From DAISJM01 sp036821485 (GTDB taxonomy: Bacteria; Verrucomicrobiota; Kiritimatiellia; CAIQIC01; JAGNIJ01): a DNA stretch of 64,000 bases. The position numbers and the translations under genes were made by a program. The notes beneath the pieces were generated by a model that was given only the letters and a program-made list of their open reading frames with translations, was not told the DNA's origin and made no database searches. The DNA is taken from positions 1 through 64,000 of the forward strand of contig DAISJM010000011.1 of NCBI GenBank assembly GCA_036821485.1, read 5' to 3'. This document shows, piece after piece, positions 25,634 through 33,301 of the stretch; the first letter of the stretch is position 1; each line of letters begins with the position of its first letter.

Positions 25634-27793
25634 GTGAACACTGTGCGAAAACTTGTTTTCTTGGCCATCGGCGCTGTTGCGGCGTTTGCGCTGACCGGCT
25701 GTGGTGTGAAGCTGAAGAACCGTGAGGCCCCCCAGGAATCCGAGTCCGCCGCAGTTCAGCCCGCAGCCGAACCTGCGAGCGAACTCACCACCCCTCTGAC
25801 CCAGCCTGTTCCACCCAAGCTCGACGGCCCTCTCCAATTCCTCCACACCGAGGGACGTCGCATTGTCGATGAGCACGGTCGCGACGTCGCCCTCCGCGGC
25901 TGTAACGTCGGCGGTTGGCTCCTCCTCGAACCCTGGATGGCCGGCCTCGACGGACAGGAAGGCATCGAAACGGAAAAGGATATCTGGGATTTGATGGAGC
26001 AACGATTCGGCCGCGATGCAAAGCTCGAGCTCATCCGCACCTTCCGCGAGAACTTCTTTAATGAGAGCGATGTCGAGCGTATCGCCGCGTTCCGCATGAA
26101 CTGCGTACGCCTGCCGATCTGGTGGCGAATGACCGACGATCCTGACTACGGCGGCGACATCACCCTCCTTGACCGCGCGATCCAGTGGTGCTCCAAGAAC
26201 GGCGTCTACGTCATCATCGATCTCCAGGGCGCGCCGGGCGGACAGGCTCGCGAATCGGCCAACGTCGGCGAGCCCGCAGGCGAGGGCAATCTCTGGAAGA
26301 ATTCGTCGAACAAGGATCAGACGGTCCAGTGGTGGAAGAAGATCGCCGAACGCTACAAAGATGAACCCGCCGTCGCCGCCTACGATTTGCTCAACGAAGG
26401 CACCGCCACACCAAAGTACAGCGATCTCACCGAACTCTACGACCGGCTCTACAAGGAAATCCGCGCAATCGATTCGCGACACATCATCATCATGGAAGAC
26501 GTCTGGGGGTTCCACCACCTGCCGCGCGTGGAGAAGATGGGTTGGGAAAATGTGGTCTACAGCTTCCACTACTACCCGCGCGACATGTCGCTCGAACAGA
26601 AACTCGAAGCGCCCGATGTTGACCTCCCCCGCTACAACCGCACCGCGCTTTACAAAGGTGTGCCGATCTACGTCGGCGAGTTCAGTGCCATCGATGCCCA
26701 CACCGGCGGTGCAGACCTGTTTCTGAAGCTCCGGGAGGTCTGCAACTACTTCGACTGGGCATGGACGTTCTGGTCCTACAAGAAGATCGAAGAAAACGAC
26801 AACATCCTCTGGGGCCTTTACGGCTACTACGAGCAAATGCCGCGCGTGGACCTCCACCTCGATTCGCTGGAGAAGATCCGAAGCACCTTTGAATCCTTTG
26901 CGACCACCAACTCGCACATGCATCCGCTGATGCCCGCGGCGCTGCTTGCACCGTCGCGCTGGAAGCCCGACCCCTCCCCCGCGGACGGCTCCGTTGTGCT
27001 CTCGCTCCGCAACGCCTACGTGATGGCCCGTGAGAAGGGCTATCTCCGTTACGAGTGGGGCGTCACGCCGCCGGACATCGGCTACTGGGCCAAGGGCGAC
27101 ACCTGCGCGTGGAAGGTCCCCGTGCCCGCCGCCGGAAACTACGAACTCGTTCTCGACCTCGCCAATAGCTCCGATCGGAATCGCCTCGCGCTGTGGGTCG
27201 ACGGCGTGCACATCACCGATGCCAACCTGCCCAATCTCGGCGGCTGGCGGCATTTCACCGACCACTCCATCACCACACTCGCGCTGACGGAGGGCACGCA
27301 CGTCCTCGAGATCGGCCAGGCGGACGACGAGAAGGGATTCATCAATCTTCGCGGCGGCGTGCTGCGGCCCGTGGCGGATGCCACGCCGGCACGCGACGAA
27401 ACCAGCCTGCTGCTCAAGGCCGTGAACATGGAACTCCCCGGCCCCAAGAGCGCGATCCACGTTGAATGGCTCAACGACCCGCCGAACATCGGCTCGTGGA
27501 ACGCGGGCGATTCCGTCACGTGGAACGTGAATCTCGAACAGGGCGGCCGCTACAATCTGCGCGCCAGCTATGCCACACCCAACGCCGACTCCACGCTGCG
27601 GATTCTTGTCGACGACCAACTCGCGCTGGAGAAAGCGCTGGGCCCGACCGGCGACTGGGGCAAGTACGACGTCCTCGACTGCGGCAGCCTGACCCTGCGT
27701 CCCGGCGCGCATACCATCACCGCCCGATGGGACGTCCCCCGGGCGACCGCCGCCGGCAACCTGCGCCAACTTCGCTTCGACCGCGAGCTGTAG
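25634..27793 (+). CDS. GH5 lipoprotein with two C-terminal carbohydrate-binding modules
   Basis: A 719-residue protein from GTG at 25634: GGAGA lies 6 nt before it and the product begins with a lipoprotein signal ending LTGC. An upstream in-frame ATG at 25550 has neither. The GH5 barrel (about 65-430) starts EGRRIVDEHGRDVALRGCNVG. Acid/base is E255 in DLLNEGT, where most GH5 have NEP; the nucleophile is E349 in YVGEFS. Two CBM35-like beta domains follow (about 450-580, and 600-719 ending RQLRFDREL). It is a paralogue of the GH5 just upstream (same opening motifs, different C-terminus). Its last 46 bp are repeated exactly at 31437-31482. Confidence 0.88.
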   Translation: MNTVRKLVFLAIGAVAAFALTGCGVKLKNREAPQESESAAVQPAAEPASELTTPLTQPVPPKLDGPLQFLHTEGRRIVDEHGRDVALRGCNVGGWLLLEPWMAGLDGQEGIETEKDIWDLMEQRFGRDAKLELIRTFRENFFNESDVERIAAFRMNCVRLPIWWRMTDDPDYGGDITLLDRAIQWCSKNGVYVIIDLQGAPGGQARESANVGEPAGEGNLWKNSSNKDQTVQWWKKIAERYKDEPAVAAYDLLNEGTATPKYSDLTELYDRLYKEIRAIDSRHIIIMEDVWGFHHLPRVEKMGWENVVYSFHYYPRDMSLEQKLEAPDVDLPRYNRTALYKGVPIYVGEFSAIDAHTGGADLFLKLREVCNYFDWAWTFWSYKKIEENDNILWGLYGYYEQMPRVDLHLDSLEKIRSTFESFATTNSHMHPLMPAALLAPSRWKPDPSPADGSVVLSLRNAYVMAREKGYLRYEWGVTPPDIGYWAKGDTCAWKVPVPAAGNYELVLDLANSSDRNRLALWVDGVHITDANLPNLGGWRHFTDHSITTLALTEGTHVLEIGQADDEKGFINLRGGVLRPVADATPARDETSLLLKAVNMELPGPKSAIHVEWLNDPPNIGSWNAGDSVTWNVNLEQGGRYNLRASYATPNADSTLRILVDDQLALEKALGPTGDWGKYDVLDCGSLTLRPGAHTITARWDVPRATAAGNLRQLRFDREL
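27748..27793 (+). repeat. 46-bp direct repeat, left copy (3' end of GH5)
   Basis: From CGCCGCCGGCAACC through the TAG stop, identical to 31437-31482. It encodes AAGNLRQLRFDREL of the GH5 protein. The two copies bracket the FGE-domain gene at a distance of 3689 bp. Confidence 0.95.
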
Positions 27794-27855
27794 CGAACCC
27801 CGCAGGGACGCCATCTCCTCTGAAACATGGTCCTGAATCACGACAAGAGGAGAGC

Positions 27856-27877
27856 GAAAAAGGGGCTACAACCCCTT
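27856..27877 (-). terminator. Rho-independent terminator of the FGE-domain gene
   Basis: On the minus strand AAGGGG, loop TTGTAG, CCCCTT is followed by TTTCGC, giving a TTTTT run. The hairpin includes the TAG stop of the FGE-domain gene. Confidence 0.75.
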
Positions 27878-30800
27878 GACACAACGAAGCCCATCGGCAT
27901 CACTGCCCCCCCCCTCGGGAACCACATTACCACGGACAGCAACGCGCGAACGTACGGAGCTATTTCCCCACCCTCCTCCTCGAATTACTCGAGTCCACCC
28001 ACTGGATGGACCCCTTGGATCAGTGAGGGGCGAGAGACTATAGTAATCCCAAGACATCCAATCCCAACACCATTCCCACACATTGCCCGCCATATCATAC
28101 AATCCATATTCGTTAGGCGCAAAACTCCCCACGGGACTCGTGTAGGGGATTCCGCCCGTCGCATAAGAGGGATGGTAACCACTGCTCAAGTCATAGGGCC
28201 GCTGACTGCTATCTCCGTAGTAGTTCGCCTTTGCATGAGAAATTCTGTTTGTATATCCCTTCCACAGGAATCTTGTATTTGCAAGCCCGCCACGCGCAGC
28301 CTTCTCCCACTCAGCCTCCGTGGGCAACCGGTATCCGTCCGCAAGCCAATCGCATGATACGTTATTGTTGGTTCCCACCTTGTAGGTTGTGCCGTCAACA
28401 ACATAACATGGCGTCAGGCCCTCTTTCTCGCTCCTAGCATTACACCACTTCACAGCATCGTACCATTTCACCGAATTCACCGGATGCCTTGCCGACTTGC
28501 CAGATCCGGCTGCAAAAGCATAGCCATTGGTGAGGGCCCAGTTCCTTACCACATCCCAAAGCTCCTTGGTCACCTCATAACGATCCATGTAGAATCCACT
28601 CACATACACTCTATGTTGGGGCAGTTCCTCTGGATCCCCTTCATCTGCAGGAAACATGTTAGTCGCGTTCCCCATCACGAAACTACCAGCAGGGATCAGG
28701 ACCATGCCGGAAGGAGGCGCCACACTTTGAGCTACCGACAACTCCAGATCATCAAACATTAATGCACCGCCGGCACTGACGCCATCTGCGTATACAACAG
28801 CCCTGACCCAACGGGTCCCGACCGGCGCTGTTGCCGTGAAAGAGCGATAGACCCATTGCTCACCAATGCCGAGTAATGCCAATGATCGCGCCGAAAGCAG
28901 TTGCCCACCCTCATCAAAGAATTCAATCTTTATCCTCTGGATAACCGACGTCCAAACATCTCCGTAAGAACCAGCATCGGCCCAGAACCATCCGGAAAGG
29001 CAATATGCTTCACCGCCCAAGCCAGAGAGTTCTTGCCACGCCCCCCCTGAAGTATCTCCAGCCCATTGGCCGCGAACCGCGCCCGCCCAAGATCCGCTAT
29101 GCGTCCGCCAAGAGACCCTTGCTGCGGTGCCCCAGTAGCTGCCATGTGTGTTGGGATAACCCCATTCCCACCCCCATGCCCGTTCCGATTGGGATCCAAC
29201 TTGTTCAAAACCTCCATTCATAAGCATGCCAAGGTCCGAGATGGTGACAACGCACGAGGTCTGTACGCTGCCCACATCGTTGTGAGCCTCCACCGCATAT
29301 GTTGCTGCATACCCAGACTGTGCAGAGGGAATGACGTATTCAGGCAACACAGCGCCAACAATACGCGATCCATTGCAGTACCATTGATAGCTAGGGTCGG
29401 GAATGCCTGAGGCATATCCCGCAAGTGTCAACGACTGGCCCGGCCTCGCAGTCCGATTTGGAAGAGAGTCGACAAAGACCGGGGCAGTGGACACCGTTGG
29501 GTAGTTCGTTGTCCACAGAGGCTTACGCTCATTAAACAGGGGCCATTCTGGTTTCTCTCCCCATTCGTTCGTGTACCAGATGCGGCTTTCTATGCCGAGA
29601 GTGGATGACAGGCCGAAGTACAGCGCCCAGTCGTACTCTAAAGGATTGAGTTGATACTCGCCCTCAATCTCAGCATAAGGAACAACGTCTGCCCACAAAC
29701 CGGCCAAGCTGTATGCCAGTATTGTAAGTTTCGGTCGCAGGTACACTTTGGCATACGCCTTACCGTTTATCTGCCAGGTAATCGGTTCGCATTCGAGTGA
29801 GATGGGGGGATTATCCACACCGTAAGACCACTCATTTTCACGTAACTGCACAGAGAATGTCAGCTCCTTCTCTACGTCAACAACGGTATATGCATCGCCG
29901 GCCACACTGGCGCTGTACTCATAGCCGGCATTGAGTTCCATCACCACTTCCACCCATACCGGCACACCTCCAACAATGCAGCCGAACACTTTTGTGACTG
30001 GCTGCACCAAGGGGAACTCATCGTCGCCCTTAACAGCCGCATAAAAGATTGCTTCTGGTTTGATACGAATCGTCAACGTGCCCTTCGCGGACGCGTCAAA
30101 GGCCTGCAGCCCCCCCCATACTATATCCGCAGCTACGTCCACATCGGCCACAAAGGCCCAAGTGCACTCGGGCAGCCAGAGTCGTAGATTGGTGTTGCTG
30201 AACAGGTCCTTCCCAGAAAGATCTTCTCCAAACTCCACGTGCAAGAGATTCGCATCAACTCCGATCCCTTGCAGGGTCAGCGATGGATCGGCGGAAGAGA
30301 AGTCGCCAGCAGAGAATGAACCGGCCTCCATGATCTCTGTAAGAGGAATATCAACTGTCCAAGCCGTGACCCTAGACTGCGCCCCATCGACTGCATTTGA
30401 CACAACTCGACGATAGAAACGATGGGCCGCGTCAAAACTCACCAATCGGGTGCCATTGCTGACTTCTGGAGGAGTGTCAGTGTAGGAGAAGACCACCGTA
30501 TTGGAGGTCACAGTCTCAATATGTAACTCGGGGGTTCCCTTGAGAGGTTGAACATTCGGGATAGATCGGATCTGACCGTCTGCGGTGAATGGACTAGCCG
30601 GAGGCGCCGTCAACGACAGGAAACTGCTCGTAACGACCGCAGGCCGGACCATCTCAAACGTCCATGTATAATTGCTCAAGCTATGCCCAAGCGTATCGGC
30701 CACAGTTAGCCGATTGGTAATCACAGCACCTGCCGAACCCAACGCCGAAGGCGGAACGAAAACCAATGTGCTATTCGACCAAGACAGATAGGTGCTTCCC

Positions 30801-31228
30801 AGGGTCATATCGGTCCAAGCCCCGACCGAGAGAATTATCGAGTTGGTTGCAATGCCTGTCTCATCATGCAACGTGACTTGTACAATCGCATTTGATGATA
30901 CCGCGACAGCGTTTGAGCCAGGGGTCAATGATACAATCGATGGGGCTTCGTTATCCTGTCTGTCGATCTGGTAGAAACAGGCCGTTCCTCCAAGTGGCGC
31001 GAGACAGTTGCCTAGAACATTCGTTGGGGTCACGCCCGTCGGAAGGACGTTAGTCCAAGATGCAGTCATAAGACCTGGGGTTGCAAGAATAGTATAGGTT
31101 CTGCCCGGAACCGCCTCCCAGTCGATTTGCACACCGTTGGCTCCGGCATATCCGATTTCAGCCTGATCGGCACAGACTAGAGACGTCATCACTGCAAGTA
31201 TGGACAGACAGAGAAGATATGACCTCAC
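27866..31228 (-). CDS. Large exported protein with Ig-like, jelly-roll and C-terminal FGE-sulfatase domains
   Basis: A 1120-residue protein from GTG (GGGAGGGAG just before), with a Sec signal ending LVCA. Recognisable parts: an Ig/Big-like region (about 90-200), a long beta-rich region unknown to me (about 200-590), an Ig-like domain (about 600-680, QSLTLAGYASGIPDPSYQWY), a CBM4/9-like jelly-roll (about 680-850, MNGGFEQVG) and an FGE-sulfatase/SUMF1 C-type-lectin fold (about 855-1120: GMVLIPAGSFVMGN, YRLPTEAEWEKAARGG, LYDMAGNVWEWCWDW, RVIRGGGWGN). FGE folds include formylglycine-generating enzymes and non-catalytic binding domains; fusion to binding modules favours the latter. The gene is visibly more AT-rich than its neighbours and is bracketed by a direct repeat, suggesting acquisition. 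Confidence 0.85.
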   Translation of the reverse strand: MRSYLLCLSILAVMTSLVCADQAEIGYAGANGVQIDWEAVPGRTYTILATPGLMTASWTNVLPTGVTPTNVLGNCLAPLGGTACFYQIDRQDNEAPSIVSLTPGSNAVAVSSNAIVQVTLHDETGIATNSIILSVGAWTDMTLGSTYLSWSNSTLVFVPPSALGSAGAVITNRLTVADTLGHSLSNYTWTFEMVRPAVVTSSFLSLTAPPASPFTADGQIRSIPNVQPLKGTPELHIETVTSNTVVFSYTDTPPEVSNGTRLVSFDAAHRFYRRVVSNAVDGAQSRVTAWTVDIPLTEIMEAGSFSAGDFSSADPSLTLQGIGVDANLLHVEFGEDLSGKDLFSNTNLRLWLPECTWAFVADVDVAADIVWGGLQAFDASAKGTLTIRIKPEAIFYAAVKGDDEFPLVQPVTKVFGCIVGGVPVWVEVVMELNAGYEYSASVAGDAYTVVDVEKELTFSVQLRENEWSYGVDNPPISLECEPITWQINGKAYAKVYLRPKLTILAYSLAGLWADVVPYAEIEGEYQLNPLEYDWALYFGLSSTLGIESRIWYTNEWGEKPEWPLFNERKPLWTTNYPTVSTAPVFVDSLPNRTARPGQSLTLAGYASGIPDPSYQWYCNGSRIVGAVLPEYVIPSAQSGYAATYAVEAHNDVGSVQTSCVVTISDLGMLMNGGFEQVGSQSERAWGWEWGYPNTHGSYWGTAARVSWRTHSGSWAGAVRGQWAGDTSGGAWQELSGLGGEAYCLSGWFWADAGSYGDVWTSVIQRIKIEFFDEGGQLLSARSLALLGIGEQWVYRSFTATAPVGTRWVRAVVYADGVSAGGALMFDDLELSVAQSVAPPSGMVLIPAGSFVMGNATNMFPADEGDPEELPQHRVYVSGFYMDRYEVTKELWDVVRNWALTNGYAFAAGSGKSARHPVNSVKWYDAVKWCNARSEKEGLTPCYVVDGTTYKVGTNNNVSCDWLADGYRLPTEAEWEKAARGGLANTRFLWKGYTNRISHAKANYYGDSSQRPYDLSSGYHPSYATGGIPYTSPVGSFAPNEYGLYDMAGNVWEWCWDWMSWDYYSLSPLTDPRGPSSGWTRVIRGGGWGNSSVRSRVAVRGNVVPEGGGSDADGLRCVKGL

Positions 31229-31436
31229 TGTACTCCCTCCCCAAGAAAAGCTTTCACGGGCAACAACCCAATTCCCAGACTCCCAATCTGGTCCTGACCC
31301 GATCCAAGATTACCCATATTGTGACAACCATATTTTACACTATTCCGTACCCTTCTTGCATCAATCATGAAAGGCCTATCTTGATTGCACACCCCGCCGG
31401 CGAAGAACGAGCTTTCTGTTTGGTCCCCCCACCGAT

Positions 31437-31482
31437 CGCCGCCGGCAACCTGCGCCAACTTCGCTTCGACCGCGAGCTGTAG
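31437..31482 (+). repeat. 46-bp direct repeat, right copy
   Basis: Exact copy of 27748-27793, orphaned from any GH5 gene. Similarity fades directly upstream (only scattered matches to the GH5 such as GTCCCCC) and stops at TAG downstream. It is followed at once by the REP-like hairpin cluster. Confidence 0.95.
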
Positions 31483-31584
31483 CCGCGATCGTTGATCGCG
31501 GGTCCGGCCTTCTCCTGTAGGAGAGGCGTTACGCCTCGACCGTTTCCTGTGTCTTCCCTGTCGAGGGATAAACCCTCTCCTACA
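31483..31584. repeat. REP-like hairpin cluster
   Basis: Three hairpins in series: CCGCGATC-GTT-GATCGCGG (31483-31501), GAGGCG-TTA-CGCCTC (31523-31537) and GAGGG-ATAAA-CCCTC (31563-31577). The last two are facing copies of a unit starting TGTAGGAGAGG (31516-31526 forward, 31574-31584 reverse), the arrangement of paired REP/BIME elements. The rest of 31229-31660 holds the AT-rich upstream region of the FGE gene, the orphan 46-bp repeat and the promoter below. Confidence 0.7.
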
Positions 31585-31600
31585 GCCACCCACCCCTCGC

Positions 31601-31629
31601 TTGACATCATCCCGTTATGAGAATATGTT
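31601..31629 (+). promoter_or_regulatory. Sigma-70 promoter of the DUF134 operon
   Basis: Consensus TTGACA (31601-31606), 17-bp spacer, TATGTT (31624-31629), 32 bp before the DUF134 ATG. Confidence 0.7.
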
Positions 31630-31635
31630 CATAAC
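31614..31635. promoter_or_regulatory. Inverted repeat over the -10 box, candidate operator
   Basis: GTTATGA (31614-31620), 8-nt spacer, TCATAAC (31629-31635). It overlaps the -10 element, so a bound protein would block transcription; the HTH protein encoded directly downstream is the obvious candidate (autoregulation, inferred). Confidence 0.6.
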
Positions 31636-31660
31636 TAGTTTCACAAAAGGGATTCACCTA

Positions 31661-32164
31661 ATGCCGAGGCCGTACTGTCAGAGACGTGTGGGGTTCGTGC
31701 CGGGCGTGACCTATTTCAAGCCCGCGGGCATTCCGCTTACGGAACTGGAAGAGGTCATCGTCACGCTCGACGAGCTGGAAGCACTGCGCCTTGCGGACCT
31801 TCACGGCTTGTACCAGGAACAGGCCGCGGAGCAGATGAAGATATCCCGCCCCACCTTCGCCCGCATCGTCGAGGCCGCGCGGAAGAAGGTCGCGGAAGCG
31901 TTGATTCACGGCAAGGCCCTGCGGCTGGAGGGCGGCCCCATAACTGTAAAAGGAGAAAAGACAATGCCAGGACAAGATGGACAAGGACCGATGGGTGGAG
32001 GCCAGGGCCGCGGACGCGGACCCTGCGGCTGCGGACAGCGACGAGGCTTTGGTGGAGGCCGCGGGCGAAATGCCGCTGTTCCTGAAGGCGAAACGGAACC
32101 GGCAGGACGTGGCCGATGCAGGCGACGTGGCGCGGGCGGCCGACACGGGAGGAACGCCACATGA
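31661..32164 (+). CDS. DUF134 HTH regulator fused to a DUF5320-like tail
   Basis: A 167-residue protein. Residues 1-95 are DUF134: MPRPYCQRRVGFVPGVTYFK, VIVTLDELEALRLADL and the helix-turn-helix QEQAAEQMKISRPTFARIVE. Residues 102-167 begin MPGQDGQGPMGGGQGRGRGP and stay Gly/Arg-rich with CGC, which is the opening of DUF5320 proteins, normally a separate small gene next to DUF134. DUF134 proteins are predicted DNA-binding regulators that travel with NifX/NifB-family genes. The ATG at 31661 follows AAAGGG. Its stop overlaps the next start as ATGA. An internal ribosome site suggests the tail may also be made alone. Confidence 0.85.
   Translation: MPRPYCQRRVGFVPGVTYFKPAGIPLTELEEVIVTLDELEALRLADLHGLYQEQAAEQMKISRPTFARIVEAARKKVAEALIHGKALRLEGGPITVKGEKTMPGQDGQGPMGGGQGRGRGPCGCGQRRGFGGGRGRNAAVPEGETEPAGRGRCRRRGAGGRHGRNAT
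31964..32164 (+). CDS. Possible internal start: free DUF5320-like peptide
   Basis: In-frame ATG at 31964 lies 8 nt after a strong AGGAG (31951-31955), and the resulting 66 residues start exactly where a stand-alone DUF5320 protein would. Translation from both starts would give the fusion and the free peptide. Not provable from sequence alone. Confidence 0.4.
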   Translation: MPGQDGQGPMGGGQGRGRGPCGCGQRRGFGGGRGRNAAVPEGETEPAGRGRCRRRGAGGRHGRNAT

Positions 32165-32547
32165 GAGTCTGCATTCCCGTATCGGATTACCAGGGACTCG
32201 ACAGTCCCGTACACGGCCACTTTGGTTCTGCGCCTTGCTTCGCAGTAATCGACACCGACACCATGAATGTCGAGCGGCTCTCCAATCGTGACGAGCATCA
32301 CGTTCACGGGGCATGCAGTCCGTTGAGCGCCCTCGCCGGACACAAGGTGGACACCGTGCTGATCGGCGGGATCGGCCGCGGAGCACTGCTCGGCCTGAAG
32401 CGAGGCGGGATATCCGTGCATCGCGTAACGGCCGACACGGTCGGCGAGGCAGTGGCATACCTTCTCGCAGGGAACGTTGAGGAGTTGGACGAGAACGGCA
32501 CCTGTGGCGGTCACGGGGAGGCAAGTTCGTGTCACTGCCAGCACTGA
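32161..32547 (+). CDS. NifX/NifB-type dinitrogenase iron-molybdenum cofactor family protein
   Basis: A 128-residue member of PF02579: MRVCIPVSDYQGLDSPVHGHFGSAPCF, HHVHGACSPLSALAGHKVDTVLIGGIGRGAL, then a Cys/His tail CGGHGEASSCHC. Stand-alone members occur widely in anaerobes without nitrogenase, probably handling metal clusters. The start overlaps the DUF134 stop (ATGA) and the end overlaps trmO by 19 bp, so the three are one operon. The His/Cys-rich tail may bind metal (inference). Confidence 0.9.
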   Translation: MRVCIPVSDYQGLDSPVHGHFGSAPCFAVIDTDTMNVERLSNRDEHHVHGACSPLSALAGHKVDTVLIGGIGRGALLGLKRGGISVHRVTADTVGEAVAYLLAGNVEELDENGTCGGHGEASSCHCQH

Positions 32548-33008
32548 AACCCATCGGCATCATTCATACGCCGTTTCGCGAAGTCGAGGGAACCCCGATT
32601 CAACCCGTCTTCGCGGAGGATGCTCCAGGAACGGTGATCGTGTTCCCCGAGTTCGCGGAAGGACTGAAGGATCTGGCCGGATTCGAACGGGTCTGGCTGA
32701 TCTTCGAGTTTGATCGTGGCGCGAAGATGCGACTGAGCGTTGTCCCCTTCCGCGACACACAGGAGCACGGAGTCTTCGCGACGCGCTCGCCCTGCCGTCC
32801 GAATCCGATAGGCTTGTCGTGCGTGCGGTTGATCGGCATCGAGGGGACCACGCTGACCGTGGCCGGAGCGGACATGCTCGACGAGACTCCCCTGCTCGAC
32901 GTCAAACCCTACGTACCCGCGTTCGATGCATTCCCGGAAAGCCGCGCCGGCTGGTTTGATGCGCAGCGAACACAGCGCACAAGGGCCGACAGCCGCTTTG
33001 CAGACTAG
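32529..33008 (+). CDS. trmO: tRNA (N6-threonylcarbamoyladenosine(37)-N6)-methyltransferase TrmO
   Basis: A 159-residue TsaA/UPF0066 protein from GTG: LKPIGIIHTPFRE, IQPVFAEDAPGTV, FERVWLIFEFDR, the signature GVFATRSPCRPNPIGLSCVRL (residues about 79-99) and DETPLLDVKPYVPAFD. It methylates t6A37 in tRNAs decoding ACY. It is shorter than E. coli TrmO because the C-terminal extension is absent, as in many anaerobes. Its start lies within the NifX-like gene. This family is often found next to metal-related genes in anaerobes. Confidence 0.9.
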   Translation: MSLPALKPIGIIHTPFREVEGTPIQPVFAEDAPGTVIVFPEFAEGLKDLAGFERVWLIFEFDRGAKMRLSVVPFRDTQEHGVFATRSPCRPNPIGLSCVRLIGIEGTTLTVAGADMLDETPLLDVKPYVPAFDAFPESRAGWFDAQRTQRTRADSRFAD

Positions 33009-33047
33009 CCCCGTCCGACACAAGAAAACCTCGACAGGCTCGGGACA

Positions 33048-33201
<154 letters not shown>

Positions 33202-33217
33202 GTCGCAACATCTCTGA

Positions 33218-33223
33218 ATTATG
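33218..33223 (-). promoter_or_regulatory. Candidate -10 box of tRNA-Ser
   Basis: CATAAT on the minus strand, 16 bp upstream of the tRNA 5' end; the -35 region (TTTCCC at 17-bp spacing) is weak. Confidence 0.35.
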
Positions 33224-33301
33224 TAACTACGCTGAACGCAGGGAAAACATATCGGAGCACTTCGCCGCACGCAAGGTCGTTCTGAGAGCATCCGCCAATG
33301 A

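Noticed and set aside
25520..27841. 773-codon minus-strand frame
   Set aside because: Shadow of the second GH5 gene, which has signal peptide, catalytic motifs and ribosome site.
32161..32547. Nitrogen-fixation locus
   Set aside because: Only a NifX-family stand-alone protein is present, without nifHDK or nifB; such proteins are common in non-fixers.
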